DNA from: Cordilura impudica
Lineage: Eukaryota; Arthropoda; Insecta; Diptera; Scathophagidae
Assembly (NCBI GenBank): GCA_963682025.1
Contig: OY821518.1
Span: 227,800,736-227,864,735 of the forward strand
DNA length: 64,000 nt
Direction of reading: 5' to 3'
The translations under genes and the position numbers were made by a program. The first letter of the stretch is position 1. Every line of letters starts with the position of its first letter. The notes under the pieces were generated by a model. That model was not told where the DNA came from, made no database searches, and saw only the letters and a list, made by a program, of their open reading frames with translations. Positions 1 through 12,302 of this stretch are shown one piece after another.

Positions 1-518
1 GTGACTACTTCCTATTTTGAAACCTAAAGAAATTGTTGTGCGGAGAAAGATTTAGCTCTGACGATGAAATCATTCATCAAACATATATGTATGTACCTAT
101 TTTGAGTACCTTGAGAAATCCTATTCTTAGAAAGGCATAACGAAATTAGACAAACGTTGGACCAAGTGTGTTGACAACATAATTTTAATTTGAAAGTCAC
201 GGGATTATTTATGCGCCGTCGCACAGTGGCGCCATTTGAGTAACATAACGAATAACATAATTGAACAGTTTAAACAGCATATGATAGATAACTGTTCAGC
301 CTATGAAATGAGCGTTTGGAAAGGGTGCTATGCTTTGTAGGGGCCTACTTATGGGGTATCAAAGTTAAAATTTGTAGAAAAATCAATTTTATGGTAACTA
401 AAAAAAAAATTATTTTTACATTTTTAGATTGTTTTTATTTTTTTTCTTTAGGGTTTTATGTTTTAAATTATTACCCAACAAATTAAAAAAAATTACTTCT
501 TTTTTAAATTTATTTTTT

Positions 519-2551
519 TCAATTTTCTGTAAAATATTCATCACAATTCGTAAGAGAAGGTATATCTAAAAAACTAATCATTTCTAAACTATAATTATTT
601 TCTAACTCTATTCGTGACTTCACATGCCGCAGGGAAGAAATAAGTGGATCGGAAGATGCTGCCAACATGTTGAAGAGGTCCTCATTTTGCCCTACCCTTG
701 ATGCTTTGAATGTGTTCTGCAATCTATTTTTTTTATAAAATTTGTTAAGAGACTCCTGTGCTTCTTCAGAAAGCTCTCCAATTGGCAAAGACTGGTACTC
801 AATTATATCTTTGCCATGCGCCAATATTTTATGGACGGTCGGGGTCAACTTCTTCTGTGGATACATTTCTGCTAAAAGAGATGCAGTTTTCGATGCATAT
901 TCTCTATATTTTGTAGAATTGACATTTTCTTTGCAGTTTAAAACATTCAAGATCGTTCCCAATCTTTTCACGATTTGATTGTCAATTCCAGTGATTCTAG
1001 TTACTGCCTCATCATTTTCAAAAAATCTCCTAGAAGTGTTTCCATCGTTTGAGTTACCGTATCCGTGCTTGAGACAGTCTACTTTTAGTCCAACTTGTTT
1101 AAAAAAAGCATCCTGTATTTGCTTTTTCTGATCTTTTCCTTATCCTTTATTGATGTATTTTCATCGAAGTTTTCCTCCTCTTGTGGTAGGGTATACGCCA
1201 GTTTTAGCAAGAACTCCATACCTTATCCTTGCGTGCAATGGTGACATTCCATATTCGTAATTCTCCTCGTTTGTAGAATCGTTTAAATTACCAAAGTTCT
1301 TCTGACTCTTTTTGCAAAACGGGCAAGACAATGTTGAAGTTGTTCCTGTTAGTTCGTTTACGACTTTTCCGTCAACCATGGTCAGGTGGAACTCGTAATT
1401 GCATTCATAATATTTTCCTTCTCCAATTTGCAGCTTTGTAGGCTTAATCTTGCTTATTTGTTCTTCAATGTCCTTCACCGTGGTCCTTATGAGTTCTGCC
1501 GATTCCTTTGCAAACTGAAACAATATTGGTCGGCAATAATGCACTGATGACGGACGTGGATTTTTCCAGTGTAGGAAAACATCAGATTTTAGCCGCAAAG
1601 GAACAACAGATGCCATAAACATATTTCCGTCCGATATTGTAGCGTCATCGGAAGATATCCTTTGCTTATAAACGCTTTGTCCGGATGATCTATCGCAGCC
1701 CCATTTGGTGATCAATGTCAGTTTCTCAGGAAGAATTTTCACCTCATTTTCAGGAAGACTCTCCAACAACCGTTTTAATGTATGGCCCATGAGATCCTGC
1801 AGATTGGCTTTCACAGAGACTTCCGTAAACTCCGTATGCAGTGGTCGTGAATTTATTTTGGCGTGCGTAATATGCTTGTATCCTGGTAAAACGTCAGCCC
1901 CGTGTCGCATCAAGGAAGCCCGTAGTATCTCATATTTTTCCTTGGAAAGTTGTAAGTCCATAAACAAGGCCAAGGCTTCTTCGGAACCATACGTGGGAAT
2001 GCTTTCCTTAATCCTTTTTAGTCGCAGTGGGCTTGCATCAGCAACAGATTTTGTAATCTGCGACCTAACTCTTTCACTATCCTTTGTATATTTAATAGAC
2101 AGCGCGTCCGATAAATGCTTCGTGGTCAAGTCATTGGTGGCATCGGCAAGTTTCCTCTTTCTTGTGAAAATTGAACACTCCTCAATACTTTTTTTGGCCT
2201 TCCTTTTGCTCCTCTGGTTGACGTGGTGGGTTTATCTACTGCCAATATCTCCAGGATGGTGTCTTCATTAAGCCAGTCCTCGTATTTGGAGTTGAAGTTC
2301 TGATTAGATTTCACCCATTTTGCCTTAATATTTGCATATATCAGATAAAAATTATTTTTTATAATTTCGCTTCTCTCAATATTTCCGTATAAGCTATCAA
2401 GTTCTTCTAAAGCAGCTTCCGTGAAAAACTTTGGTGTGGTTGACCTTCTAAACAGTTCAAATAATTTTAAATTGTTTAACGCCATGGTTTCAGTACTTGT
2501 TGCGCCAACTTTCAGTCGTAGACTAATCCAGGCATTATGCTTATTTTGCAA
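519..2551 (-). pseudogene. Transib (RAG1-like) transposase, broken
   Basis: Reading leftwards, 2551-2126 gives the N-terminal 141 residues, 2129-1161 the 322-residue core and 971-519 the last 150 residues; the part between is in other frames. Seen directly: KWGCDRSSGQSVYKQ (first catalytic Asp), MVDGKVVNEL followed by SCPFC (second Asp plus a zinc-binding CxxC), GMSPLHARIR, and LSEEAQESLNK (third acidic residue). These match the Transib/RAG1 catalytic core as known for the family, so all three acidic positions survive. At least two frameshifts separate the blocks. The plus-strand partner copy at 46.9-48.9 kb has most of the same protein. Confidence 0.9.
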
Positions 2552-2841
2552 TATATAGGCTTATGCTACCATGCCTAAAAATTTACCTGTTCCCTGCATA
2601 CATATGGATTTAAGCTGAATTATGCAATTTTGATATTATGCTCGTGTCTAAATAAGATTTGTGCCTACCTGGAGGGACCATAAGTCATTATGCTTATTTT
2701 GCAATATATAGTCTTATGCTACCATGCCTAAAAATTTACCTGTTCCCTGCAAACATGTGGATTTAGGCTGAATTATGCAATTTTGATATTATGCTCGTGT
2801 GTAAATCAATATTGTTCTTGACCATTTGTACTCCAAAGTAA
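2536..2841. repeat. 153-bp tandem duplication in the Transib 5' region
   Basis: The stretch starting tatgcttattttgcaatata at 2536 recurs at 2689, so the unit is 153 bp and occurs about twice with a few mismatches. The related copy at 46.7-46.9 kb has the unit once. The duplication therefore happened in the lineage of copy 1, upstream of its transposase start. Confidence 0.85.
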
Positions 2842-3611
2842 TTTTTAAGTGAGGTGCGTACCTGCGAATTTCAATGAGTAGTTTTTTGTGCATCTTGTGT
2901 CTGTAACAGAATATTGGGAGTAGACTTTGGCAGAGGCTCACAGGTAGACAACCGACTTAAAATGCAATTTTCAAACTATTAGATCAAACTACTGTCAGCC
3001 AAAACATGTAAGGGATGCACGCCATACAATTTCTGCAACCATGTCTTTTTAACCTTTTTTACCTCTAGAAGCCACACGGGCACGTACGGGCAGATAAAAC
3101 CTTTTGAATTATGTAAAGAAATAATCAAAGAACATGTTTTGCAAATATGGCAAATATAGAAAAATACAGATTTTTTTATTTTCCGTCTAAGTTGAAAAAT
3201 AGTGAAAAAACGGATAGTTTTTAAATAGTGATTTACCAGGAGAAACACAAAGCAAACAGTTAATTTTTTTTTTATCATTATACATTTAATAAATACATTA
3301 ATCAATACAAATAAAAAATAAGACGATTCGTTACCTATTTTTCGTGATATTACACCTGAAATCGCAACAAATTGACTAAAAATTGTGTGTTTTTTTGAAA
3401 ACCGAAAGTCGGTCAACTTTGAACGGTTATATCTTCTAAACTAAAAATGTGATATTATTAAGAGTAGCATATTTGAAATCGTTGAAAAGTTTCCTATAAC
3501 ATGGGTTTATTAAAAACTTCGTCGGCGCACATGAAAATTTTGATTTTTGCAACCTCGTTTGCTCTACGGGCGCCACTGTGCGTCGTAGAGGAGATTTTAT
3601 GTTTAAAAATA

Positions 3612-3688
3612 TATTCGGACCATATTCATTATTGAACGGAAATAGTGAATATTCGGACCATATTCATTCTTGAACGGAAATAGTGAAC
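3612..3688. repeat. 38-bp tandem duplication
   Basis: The unit beginning tattcggaccatattcatt is present at 3612 and again at 3650, nearly identical. It lies just outside the right Transib end, in sequence I cannot otherwise assign. Confidence 0.85.
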
Positions 3689-3971
3689 TAGTTATAAATA
3701 CAAGATCACTGCGAGTCATCAAGGACAAAGTGTCCCCTAGCTGAATTGTCAACTAAAATGGCTTTAATTCCTATTATTATAACGCAAGATTTATTAATCA
3801 ACCCGAAATTCGCCGGCAGGACACTAGAGTCCCCTCCCCATCATTATATACTTCGGGTCCCCTAATTATTTTCTTTCAAGTAGATAAAAAGGATTCTCTT
3901 CGTGATTTAAAGACAAAATATAGCTAAATATATCCATTGAATTTAAAAAGCAGCCAGAATAAAGGTATAAT

Positions 3972-4397
3972 GAGTTTGTGTTGATGTTACCTACACCCAC
4001 CTTTTATCATACTGATCGACTTAGGATCACTTACTGAGTCAATTTACCTTGCCAAATCCGTCAGTCCGTCTTTCTGTGTGTTCGTGTAAACTTAAGAACC
4101 AAACTGCAGAGCACAAAATATTCTTTGATGAAATTCGGCCATAGGGCGACCGGTATTGAAGTTTATGAAAATCGGTTCATCTTCAGACCAAGTTACCATA
4201 CAAATATCACCTATGAGATCGACTTAAACTACCCTATGATCGAAATTATCATATTGATCATAATCAATTTTTGGTTTAGGGATTTTATTACATCCATTAA
4301 TCAGTAGTCCAAAAATAAACTCTGTAGGACCATTCCTGGCCATAGACCCCACCAAAGATGCTTCCCGATCTTCATTTAAATCCATAAAAAAGAAAAA
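3972..4397 (-). repeat. Family-A dispersed repeat, diverged fragment
   Basis: It aligns by eye to the family-A body in reverse orientation: the gatcgact..actgagtc block, a cgtcagtccgtc run, 'attacatccattaatcagtagtccaaaaata' and a terminal 'gatcttcatttaaat'. It is more diverged than the copies at 7.0 and 23.5 kb and lacks both ends. Confidence 0.75.
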
Positions 4398-5022
4398 CTG
4401 TTTCATACATTTTTCAGAGAGAAAATATAACAGGTCTTCCGTGGTACGACGTCTACGGAACATAATGTCGATCATCAAGAAGTGAGTTGGTCTCTAGATA
4501 GTTGACAGTATGGAAATTAATCATGCTCGTCATTACCTCTGAGGCGCAGAGCCATTAAACGGTAATATTCAGCGTTATTAGCCTTACCCTTTTTAGGGTT
4601 TGGTTGGACATTGGCAATTTTCTAGTAAGAGGAAGAGATTTCCGCACGGTACGAAGAGCTGAAAATGTTGGTTTTCCTTATTATTATAATATCCAGTTGT
4701 GACCAATTGATTTGTTGTTTTTTAACATCAACGAATATCTGTTTTTACAAAATTATAAATGTTAACCCGCTCCGAAACTTTGTTATAAATTTTTACTGAA
4801 TATCGAAAAGCATGATAAAAAGGCGGTCATACAAAATAACTATACGGTAAATTAAACGGTAATGCAGAGACCTAACATATTTTTTCTCGAGATAGAAACT
4901 GAAAATATTTATAGCGATTTTTTTGCACATAAATTTTATCCAACAATAAAAGCGTCCCATTAATCTTTATAAAAAAAAAAACATTCAAATTCCACAAATA
5001 AAAAGAAAATTGATAGAGTAAA
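4398..5022. other. Unassigned A+T-rich stretch
   Basis: No open frame of note, no recognisable repeat and no RNA gene seen; likely intron or old transposon debris. Confidence 0.5.
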
Positions 5023-6779
5023 ACACAGTCTGTCAAGAAAGTGTTTTGACGTAATAAAGTTTGTGTCGTTTTGTCTTTTACGTTTAAAAATTTATTTCTC
5101 CTTTTTTAAATTTACTTTTTTATTATTTCTAATTTATTTATGTATTTGCCAACAGTAACAATGATGGAAAAAACTGGTGGATCAAAAAAGAAGAGATTCC
5201 AAATTTTTTTTCAATTTCACTCTATAAATTAATATTATTAGTATGTACTTGATCATCAAAAGATATATTTTATTAATTTTAAAATACCTGTAACATGAAC
5301 GCCAATTGACATTATTCAGTTGGTTTACAACAACCGCAATATCCAGAAAACAGTGAGAAAATTGTTCGAAATATTTTCTTTTTGCAATATTTTATCACGC
5401 AGGACACGAAGGTAGGCTCGAACATAAGCCTTCAAGTGGGCGCCCACGTAAGATTTGTAGTCTCTCATGAAACAGTGCGACAGGTCTTGAAAAAGTATTC
5501 AGCAAGAGTAGCTGAAAAAATAACCTTAACTTAAAATACAAAACAAAGAGATTGTCTTTTGCTACAATTCACAACGCAAAGCCTGGGTCCAATCGTCGCA
5601 ACCGTTATCGAAATATATCGATCGAAATTATTTATTTATTTTCAAAAATAAATAAGTAAGAAAATTATAGTCGGTCTAGACCGATTATACGATAGACTAT
5701 ACCATGCGTTTAGAGACCCTACCTATTAGGTCCAACAAATTAGATATAGAAAATAATCATAAACCACATTTGAGTGGCATTGTAATTAATTTTTTTGCCC
5801 GCGGATATGAAATAGTTCATATCGGATGCTATATTTATATGAAGACTAGGTCGAAAAATGTCCGATGCTGACCATATTTGGTAAGGCCACTTATTTTTTG
5901 CAAAAACATATACAAACCAAATTTGAGAAAAATCTTTGCAATATTTTTGTTTTTTGATAGATTTAAGTGAAGATCAGGAAACAGCTTTATATGGCGGCTA
6001 TGACTTAGAAATCTTCGAGAGGGTTTATTTTTGGACTACTGTAATAAACGTACACAAACTCATTTTAACCGAGATCTATTGATAATGAAAACTTATATAC
6101 TAAATTTCATCAAAATATATTCATATTTGCGACCTGTAGTTTGATTACAAGCTTTACATGGACACACAGGCGGACGGATGGAACAGACGAATATCGTGAA
6201 ATTGACTCAGAAAGTGATTCTAAGCCGATTCGGTATAATGAAAAATGGCTGTTGGTCAAGTATTTTTGGTAGTTACAAAGATCAGCACAAAGTCATTATA
6301 CCCTGACCATATAGTGGTATAGGGTATAAAAACACCTTTTTTCCGAAGTGTTATTAAATTTTCAGAATCTTTGGAAGCCCATAAAAAAATAATGGTCACC
6401 AAACTTGCCAAACCGATTATAGGTTTTTAGTACCCTCTGTTAGTAAAATCGAACCTAGACTGTCAAGTCAGCTTATTTTTATTTCACTGTTGCACTGCGT
6501 TATTTTACTTAATTGTTTCTATTAAACTTTTTTTGCATAAAAATACGATGTAAAAACACTTTCTTGACACCAGTATCCTAAATTTTTTTTTTGTTTTTGT
6601 TCTACCTTGTTCATCCACTTATTTAATTTTGTTCAATTTTGCAACTGCTAGTTGGTAAATTCACAAATAATATGGAATAAATACAAAAAAAAAATTTTTT
6701 AAACAAAAAAGGAGAACTATATTTTTGAAAAGCAAAAAAAAATTTTGTTTTGTCAAAACACTTTCTGGTCAGACTGTGT
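5023..6779. mobile_element. Tc1-like element relic, split by a family-A repeat
   Basis: ACACAGTCTG followed by AGAAAGTGTTTTGAC occurs at 5023-5050 and, inverted, at 6751-6779; TA dinucleotides lie within two bases of both ends. That fits Tc1/mariner ends and target preference. Between them, about 5400-5460 reads EHKPSSGRPRKIC, like the GRPRK linker between the two helix-turn-helix halves of Tc1 transposases, then breaks. A family-A repeat (5654-6332) interrupts the element. A further partial end-like sequence occurs near 6550-6575. Confidence 0.6.
5654..6332 (+). repeat. Family-A dispersed repeat
   Basis: Starts with taagaaaattatagtcggtc and ends with tggtatagggtata. Inner landmarks are the cggacggatgg run and the 'gactcagaaagtgattct' block. 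It sits inside the Tc1-like relic, so it inserted later. Confidence 0.85.
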
Positions 6780-7017
6780 CTAATAATAAAGCAGATAAAT
6801 AAAAAAATTTTGGAGCAAAATTATATATTAAAAAAAATGTTATCTTATGATTTAAAAAAATCAAATCGAATTAAATAATATATACATAATTCTATTTATT
6901 TATGGGTAAAAAAAATGGAAAAATGTAAACAACTAAAAAAGTAATATAGGAGATGAATTTACGATTAAACATTAAATTATTTATAGTACACAAAAAAAGA
7001 TTAAATTTATAAAAAAA

Positions 7018-7774
7018 CAAGTAAGAAAATCATAGTCGGTCTAGACCGACTATACGATACCCTATACCATGCGTTTAGAGACCCTATCTCTTAGGCCCAA
7101 CTAATTGGATATAGAAAATAAGCATAAACCAAATTTGAGTGGCATTTTTATTAATTTTTTTGGCTGCAGATATGAAAAAGTTCATATCGGATGCTATATC
7201 TATATGGGGACTAGGTCCAAAAATGGACCGATCCTGACCATGGTTGGTAAAGTCTCTTGTATTTTGCGAAAATATATACAAACAAAATTTGAGATGAATC
7301 AGTGCAATATTTTTGTTTTTTGATAGATTTAAGTGAAGATCGGGAAGCAGCCTATGACCAAGAGTTGTCCCATAGGGACCGTTTTTGGGCTATTCATTAA
7401 TGGATGTAATAAACACATACAAACCCAATTTGACTAAGATCTATACAACAATTTGGATCTTATGGCAATTTATGTCGATTTTATAGGGGTCATTTGTATG
7501 GGGGCTAGGTCTGAACATGGACCGATTCTCACCAATTTCAATAGCGTTCATTCCATGGCCGATGAAAGCTTCATCAAAATATATTCATATTTGCGATCTG
7601 CAGTTTGATTACATGGACACACAAACGGACGGACGGACATAGTTAAATCGATTCAAAATGTGATTCTGATTCGATCGGTACAATAAAAGGGGTCTAAGTC
7701 AAATATTTTTGGTTGTTACAATCAGCAGCACAAAGTCATTATACCCAAACCACATATTGGTATAAGGTATAAAA
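7018..7774 (+). repeat. Family-A dispersed repeat, near full length
   Basis: A good reference copy of about 757 bp. At the left end is GTCGGTCTAGACCGAC, a perfect 16-base palindrome, followed by a tacgataccctatacca motif; at the right end 'ggtataaggtata' is its inverted partner. A pyrimidine/purine run of the type cggacggacgg lies about 140 bp from the right end. Short open frames in it are not conserved between copies in frame, so I treat it as noncoding. The gatcg..gactcag block and gtccgtccgtc run resemble Drosophila INE-1/DINE-1 elements from memory. Confidence 0.88.
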
Positions 7775-7812
7775 ATTAACCCCATATTGGCTTGCTTTCC
7801 CAACATTTATTT

Positions 7813-8312
7813 ATTATACCCTATACCACTATGTGGTTTGGGTATAATGACTTTGTGCTGCTGTTTGTAACAACCAAAAATATTTCACCTACACCCATCT
7901 TTAATTATACCGATCGAATCAGAATCACTATCTGATTCGATTTAACGATGTCCGCCCGTCCGTCCGTCTGTGTGTCCATGTAAAGCTTGAAATCAAACTG
8001 CAGGTCGCAAATATGAATATATTTTGATGAAATTTGGTATTTAATTTTTCATCGGCCATGGGATAAACGCTATTGAAATTGGTGAGAATCGGTCCATGTT
8101 CAGACTTAGCCCCCATACAAATGACCCCTATGAAATCAACATATATTGCCATAAGATCCAAATTATCATACAATCTTAGTCAAATTGGGTTTGTATGTGT
8201 TTATTACATCCATTAATCAGTAGTTCAAAAATGATCCCTATGGGACAACTCTTAGTCGTAGGCCCCATATGAGCTGTTTCCCGGTCTTCACTTAAATCTA
8301 TCAAAAAACAAA
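7813..8312 (-). repeat. Family-A repeat, inverted and truncated
   Basis: Reverse-oriented copy starting attataccctataccactat, lacking the palindrome end. With the copy at 7018-7774 it forms a tail-to-tail pair 40 bp apart, so the two could fold into a long hairpin. Confidence 0.85.
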
Positions 8313-8995
8313 AATAAAACAAAAAATATTGCACAAATATAATGCTCATACAATATTACTTAAAATATATAATTTTAATTTCAATTTTAGTTACATACAT
8401 TTAACAATTTATAAAAAAAGAAAGCAAACAAAACAAAAATCTCAGACATGGATCTTTGAATTCTATCTGTATCAATGGTTTTTAGCTCCTTTGTATACGT
8501 GACCCTGCTTAAGAAAACCCACCTAGTGTGTCAAATTTCATGAATTAATTGGATTTGCATATAAAAAACCTTAAATGTTCATATGAAACCACTCGCAAGT
8601 CGTAAAAACATCGGAAAGTAATGTAAAAGTACAATTATACAAAACAGTAAAAACCCAATTGACCAAATTCATCATACTCGCGAGACATTTTCACAATAAT
8701 TAAAACTCCGAGTTCTAGCGCTAGCAACTGAGAGAAAACGAATAAATAATTTTGGAATAGTTAACGCAACCTTCACTTGATAATTTTTTCCTGTTTATCA
8801 GTAGTACAAGGTCGGTCCCAAAACAGCATTGACAAAGAAAAAACAAAAAATTTGGAAAAAATTATGTGAGTCCATTCACAGGGGAGATGTGCAAACATCT
8901 AGTAATTAAAGATTTTTTATAGAATTGTTTTAAAATCATACAGAAAGTGTCATCTATGTATCGCTTATAGCAATCAACTGCAGGGGCTCTGCTAA
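8313..8995. other. Unassigned stretch
   Basis: A+T-rich single-copy-looking sequence with no open frame or repeat I recognise. Confidence 0.5.
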
Positions 8996-10502
8996 TATTA
9001 AAATATTTATTATTATTTATTATTTCTACCGGTTAATTTTTAATTTTTCGATCATTATTTTTCATTTTTATTTTTCATTTTTTATTTTCAATTTTTCTTT
9101 TATTTTAAATTTTTTCATTTTCTTTTTTATCAATTTTTCATTTTTCATTTTTCTTTTTAAATTTTTTATTTTTCATTTTTTATTTCTTATTTTTAAGTTA
9201 TTATTTTTCATTTTTTATTTTTAATTTTTCTTTTATTTAAAATTTTAAAATTTTTTTTTATTAATTATTTTTCATTTTTCATTTTTTATTTTTCTTTTTT
9301 CATTTATTATTTTTCATTTTTTATTTCTCATTTTTAAGTTATTATTTTTCATTTTTTATTTTTTATTTTTAATTTTTAATTTTTAATTTTTTTTTTTTGT
9401 TTTTTATTTTTATTTTTTGTTTTTTATTTTTTATTTTTTATTTTTAATTTTTAAATTTTTATTTTTTTGTTTTTTATTTTTTATTTTTAATTTTTTATTT
9501 TTCATTTTTAATTTTTCGTTTTTCATTTTTCATTTTTCTTCTTAATTTTTGATTTTTATTTTTGATTTTTCATTTTTTATTTTTCATTTTTCATTTTTTT
9601 TTTTTTCATTTTTAATTTTTTATATTTAATTTTTTATTTAGCATTTTTTATTTTTCATTTTTCATTTTTATTTTTTCATTTTTTATTTTTTATATTTAAT
9701 TTTTTATTTTGCACTTTTAATTTTTCGACCTTTATTTTTCATTTTTCGTTTTTTATTTTTCATTTTTTATTTTCAATTTTTCTTTTATTTTAAATTTTTT
9801 CATTTTTTATTTATCATTTTTATTTTTCATTTTCAATTTTTTATTTTTCTTTTTAAATTTTTTATTTTTCATTTTTTATTTCTCATTTTTAAGTTATTAT
9901 TTTTCATTTTTTATTATTAATTTTTCTTTTATTTTAAACTTAAAAATTTTTTTTTTATTTTTTATTTTTAATTTTTCATTTTTTATTTTTTTTTTTTGTT
10001 TTTTATTTTTTTTGGTTTTTTATTTTTTATTTTTAATTTTTTATTTTTTTTGTTTTTTGTTTTTTATTTTTAATTTTTTAATTTTTCGTTTTTAATTTTT
10101 CACTTTTCTTCTTAATTTTTTATTTTTATTCTTGATTTTTCATTTTTTATTTTTCATTTTTCATTTTTTTTTCATTTTTAATTTTTTTTTTTTTAATTTT
10201 TCATTTTTTATATTTAATTTTTTATTTTGCATTTTTTATTTTTCATTTTTCATCTCTTATTTTTCAGTTTTCGTTTCGTTTTTAATTTTTGATTTTTCAT
10301 TTTCACTTTCATTATTTGTTTTTTATTTGTCATTTTTTATTTTTCACTTTCACTTTTATTTTTCATTTTTCTTTTTTCATTTTTCTTTTTTCATTTTTCT
10401 TTTTTCATTTTTTATTTTTCATTTTTCATTTCTAATTTTTAAGTTTTTATTTTTAATTTATTTTAAATTTTTTTCATTTTTAATTTTTAATTTTTTATTT
10501 TT
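8996..10502. repeat. T-rich degenerate array (ATTTTTC/ATTTTTA type)
   Basis: About 1.5 kb of short T-rich units such as catttttcattttt and tttatttttaattttt, with variable period and few G residues. The apparent open frame of F, I and S residues at 10132-10578 is a by-product of the array. Units resemble the array at 37.6-41.7 kb. Confidence 0.9.
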
Positions 10503-11254
10503 TATTATACCCTATACCACTATGTGGTTTGGGTATAACGACTTTGTGCTGCTGTTTGTAACTACCAAAAATATTTGACCTAGACCAATCTTTTATTATA
10601 CCGATCAGCTCAGAATCACTTTCTGAGTCGTTTTAGCGATGTCCATCCGTCCGTCCGTCCGTCCGTCCGTCTGTGTGTCCATGTAAACCTTGTAATAAAA
10701 GTACAGGTCGCAACATATTTTCATGAAATTTGGCATATAAGCTTTCATCGGCCATAGGCTGAACGTTATTGAAATTGGTGATAATCGGTCCATATTCAGA
10801 CCTAGTCCCCATACAAATGACCCCTATGAAATCGACATAAATTGCCAAATTATCGCATAGATCTTGGTCAAATTGGGTTTGTATGTGTTCATTGTATCCA
10901 TTAATCAGCGGACAATTCTTAGTCACGCTGTTCCCCGATCTTCACTTAAATCTATCAAAAAACAAAATTATTGCACAGATTTTTCTCAAATTTGGTTTGT
11001 TTGGACTGTTCCTTTGTTTTTCAAAATATAAGTGACTTTACCAAATATAGTCAGGATTTTTCGACCTAGTCCCCATATAAATATAGCACCCGATATGAAC
11101 TTTTTCATATCTGCAGCCAAAAAAATTAATAACAATGGCACTGAAATTTGGTTTATGCTTATTTTCTATATCCAATTAGTTGGACCATGGTCTCTAAACC
11201 ATGGTATATGGTATCGTATAGTCGGTCCAGACCGACTTCAAATTTCTTACTTGT
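10503..11254 (-). repeat. Family-A dispersed repeat inserted in the T-rich array
   Basis: Full-length reverse copy: starts tattataccctataccac, ends with gtcggtccagaccgac (palindrome with one change) and aatttcttacttg. The same T-rich array lies on both sides, so the element inserted into it or the array grew around it. Contains ccgtccgtccgtccgtccgt at about 10647. Confidence 0.9.
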
Positions 11255-11430
11255 TTTTTTTTTGTTTATTTTTTATTTTTCATTTTTAATTTTTCGTTTT
11301 TCGTTTTTGTTTTTCATTTTTTATTTTTCATTTTTGAATTTTCATTTTTATTTTTCGATTTTTATTTTTCATTTTTTAATTTTCATTTTTTATTTTTAAT
11401 TTTTTATTTCTCATTTTTCATTTTTCATGT
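11255..11430. repeat. T-rich degenerate array, right part
   Basis: Continuation of the array at 8996-10502 beyond the family-A insertion (tttttcatttttaatttttc type). Confidence 0.85.
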
Positions 11431-11589
11431 TCAAAGAGGTTATGACATATTATGTTTTTTTTACCAATACAATCATAAGTCACACCGATTTTGTCTTATG
11501 GCTCACATGTTACGCTGTTTTTGTGATTGTATTGTGAAATAGAAATTTACCCCCTTGCGCGTATAGTTGTTTACACACAAAAAACTCTT

Positions 11590-12115
11590 CTTTATTTATC
11601 AAAATAATCTCATTTTAGCTCGAAACACTTTTTCCAGCGATATTCAATAGCTTTTTATAATAAGAACTGTCTAGCTCCTTAAAATAGCTATCAACCGCAA
11701 ACTCCACCCATTCGTAGTTGGCAAATCTTTTCACACCGAGTCATTTTTCAAGTTTGGAAATAAAAAATAATCTGGCAAATAAGGTGCGTGATGAAGCAAT
11801 TTAAAATCCTATTTAGGGATTTTGGGCATCGCAATAAAGTATGTGTGACTGTTCCTTTGTTCCAGGTGTCAGGGGGTGGAACCATGTCTCTTCTTTGTTG
11901 CGGTGAAACATCGACAAACACTGTTTACAAATATCTTCACGGCGCTTGTTTTATTCTACTGTAAGCCAACGGTGCACCCATCTTACGGACTGCTTTCTCA
12001 TCTCCAAGTTTTCAGTCAATATGCAATGTACTGCACTTTTTGAAATGCCTATCATTTCAGCAGCTCACGCGAATTCAGCTGGCGATCATCCAATATAATT
12101 TTATGAATTTTTTAA
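11590..12115 (-). pseudogene. Mariner transposase relic
   Basis: Read on the minus strand from about 12112, broken frames give KIHKIILDDRQLNSREL, ILTENLEMRKQSVRWVHRWL and MFHRNKEETWFHPLTPGTKEQS. After a deletion come LLHHAPYLPDYFLFPNLK and further C-terminal pieces. These match the order of mariner transposases of the insect/SETMAR type: second helix-turn-helix, the WVPRLLT region, the HHYTPETKQQS region, and the third catalytic motif SPDLAPSDYFLFPNLK, here eroded. The block around the second catalytic Asp is missing. Many stops and shifts show it is old. Confidence 0.75.
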
Positions 12116-12123
12116 AAAGCTAA

Positions 12124-12244
12124 AATTGGTTTATGCTTATTTTCTATATCCAGTTAGATGGACTGAAGAGATAGGGTCTCTAAACCACGGTGGTATAGGA
12201 TATCGCACAGTCGGTCTAGACCGACTATAATTTTCTTACTTGTT
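12124..12244 (-). repeat. Family-A repeat, palindrome-end fragment
   Basis: Carries 'ggtttatgcttattttctat', the flipped 'gtctctaaaccacggtggtata' block and gtcggtctagaccgac, then ttcttacttgttt. Only about 120 bp of the end remains. Confidence 0.8.
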
Positions 12245-12302
12245 TAAGGTTGCCACTTGTCACCAAAATAAGTCTTTTGAAACTACTGCTGCCATTTAGA
12301 CA

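Larger units (their letters stand above)
222..3580 (-). mobile_element. Transib element, copy 1 (complete ends)
   Basis: A 3.36-kb cut-and-paste transposon related to the RAG1 recombinase lineage. The left end reads CACAGTGGCGCCATTTGAG and the right end, on the other strand, CACAGTGGCGCCCGTAGAG. Both are flanked by CGTCG (217-221 and 3581-3585), a 5-bp target duplication. Transib ends are known to start with a CACWRTG-type heptamer like the V(D)J signal and to make 5-bp GC-rich duplications, so ends and target site agree with the coding content. The transposase runs on the minus strand in several frames, so the copy is dead. Intact ends and an identical target duplication suggest a fairly young insertion. 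Confidence 0.92.

Noticed and set aside
519..2551. A domesticated RAG1-like host gene
   Set aside because: The frame is broken several times and the copy has complete transposon ends with a target duplication, so it is an ordinary dead Transib.
3595..3900. A retroviral-type long terminal repeat right of Transib copy 1 ('tcaaggacaaagtgtcccct')
   Set aside because: No second copy, primer-binding site or gag/pol sequence could be seen nearby.
7105..7323. Short open frames in family-A repeats (also 14975-15268, 61484-62046 and others)
   Set aside because: They recur because the repeat recurs, fall in different frames and strands in different copies, and show no protein-level conservation.
10132..10578. 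148-residue F/I/S-rich open frame
   Set aside because: It is a product of the T-rich array running into the end of a family-A repeat.
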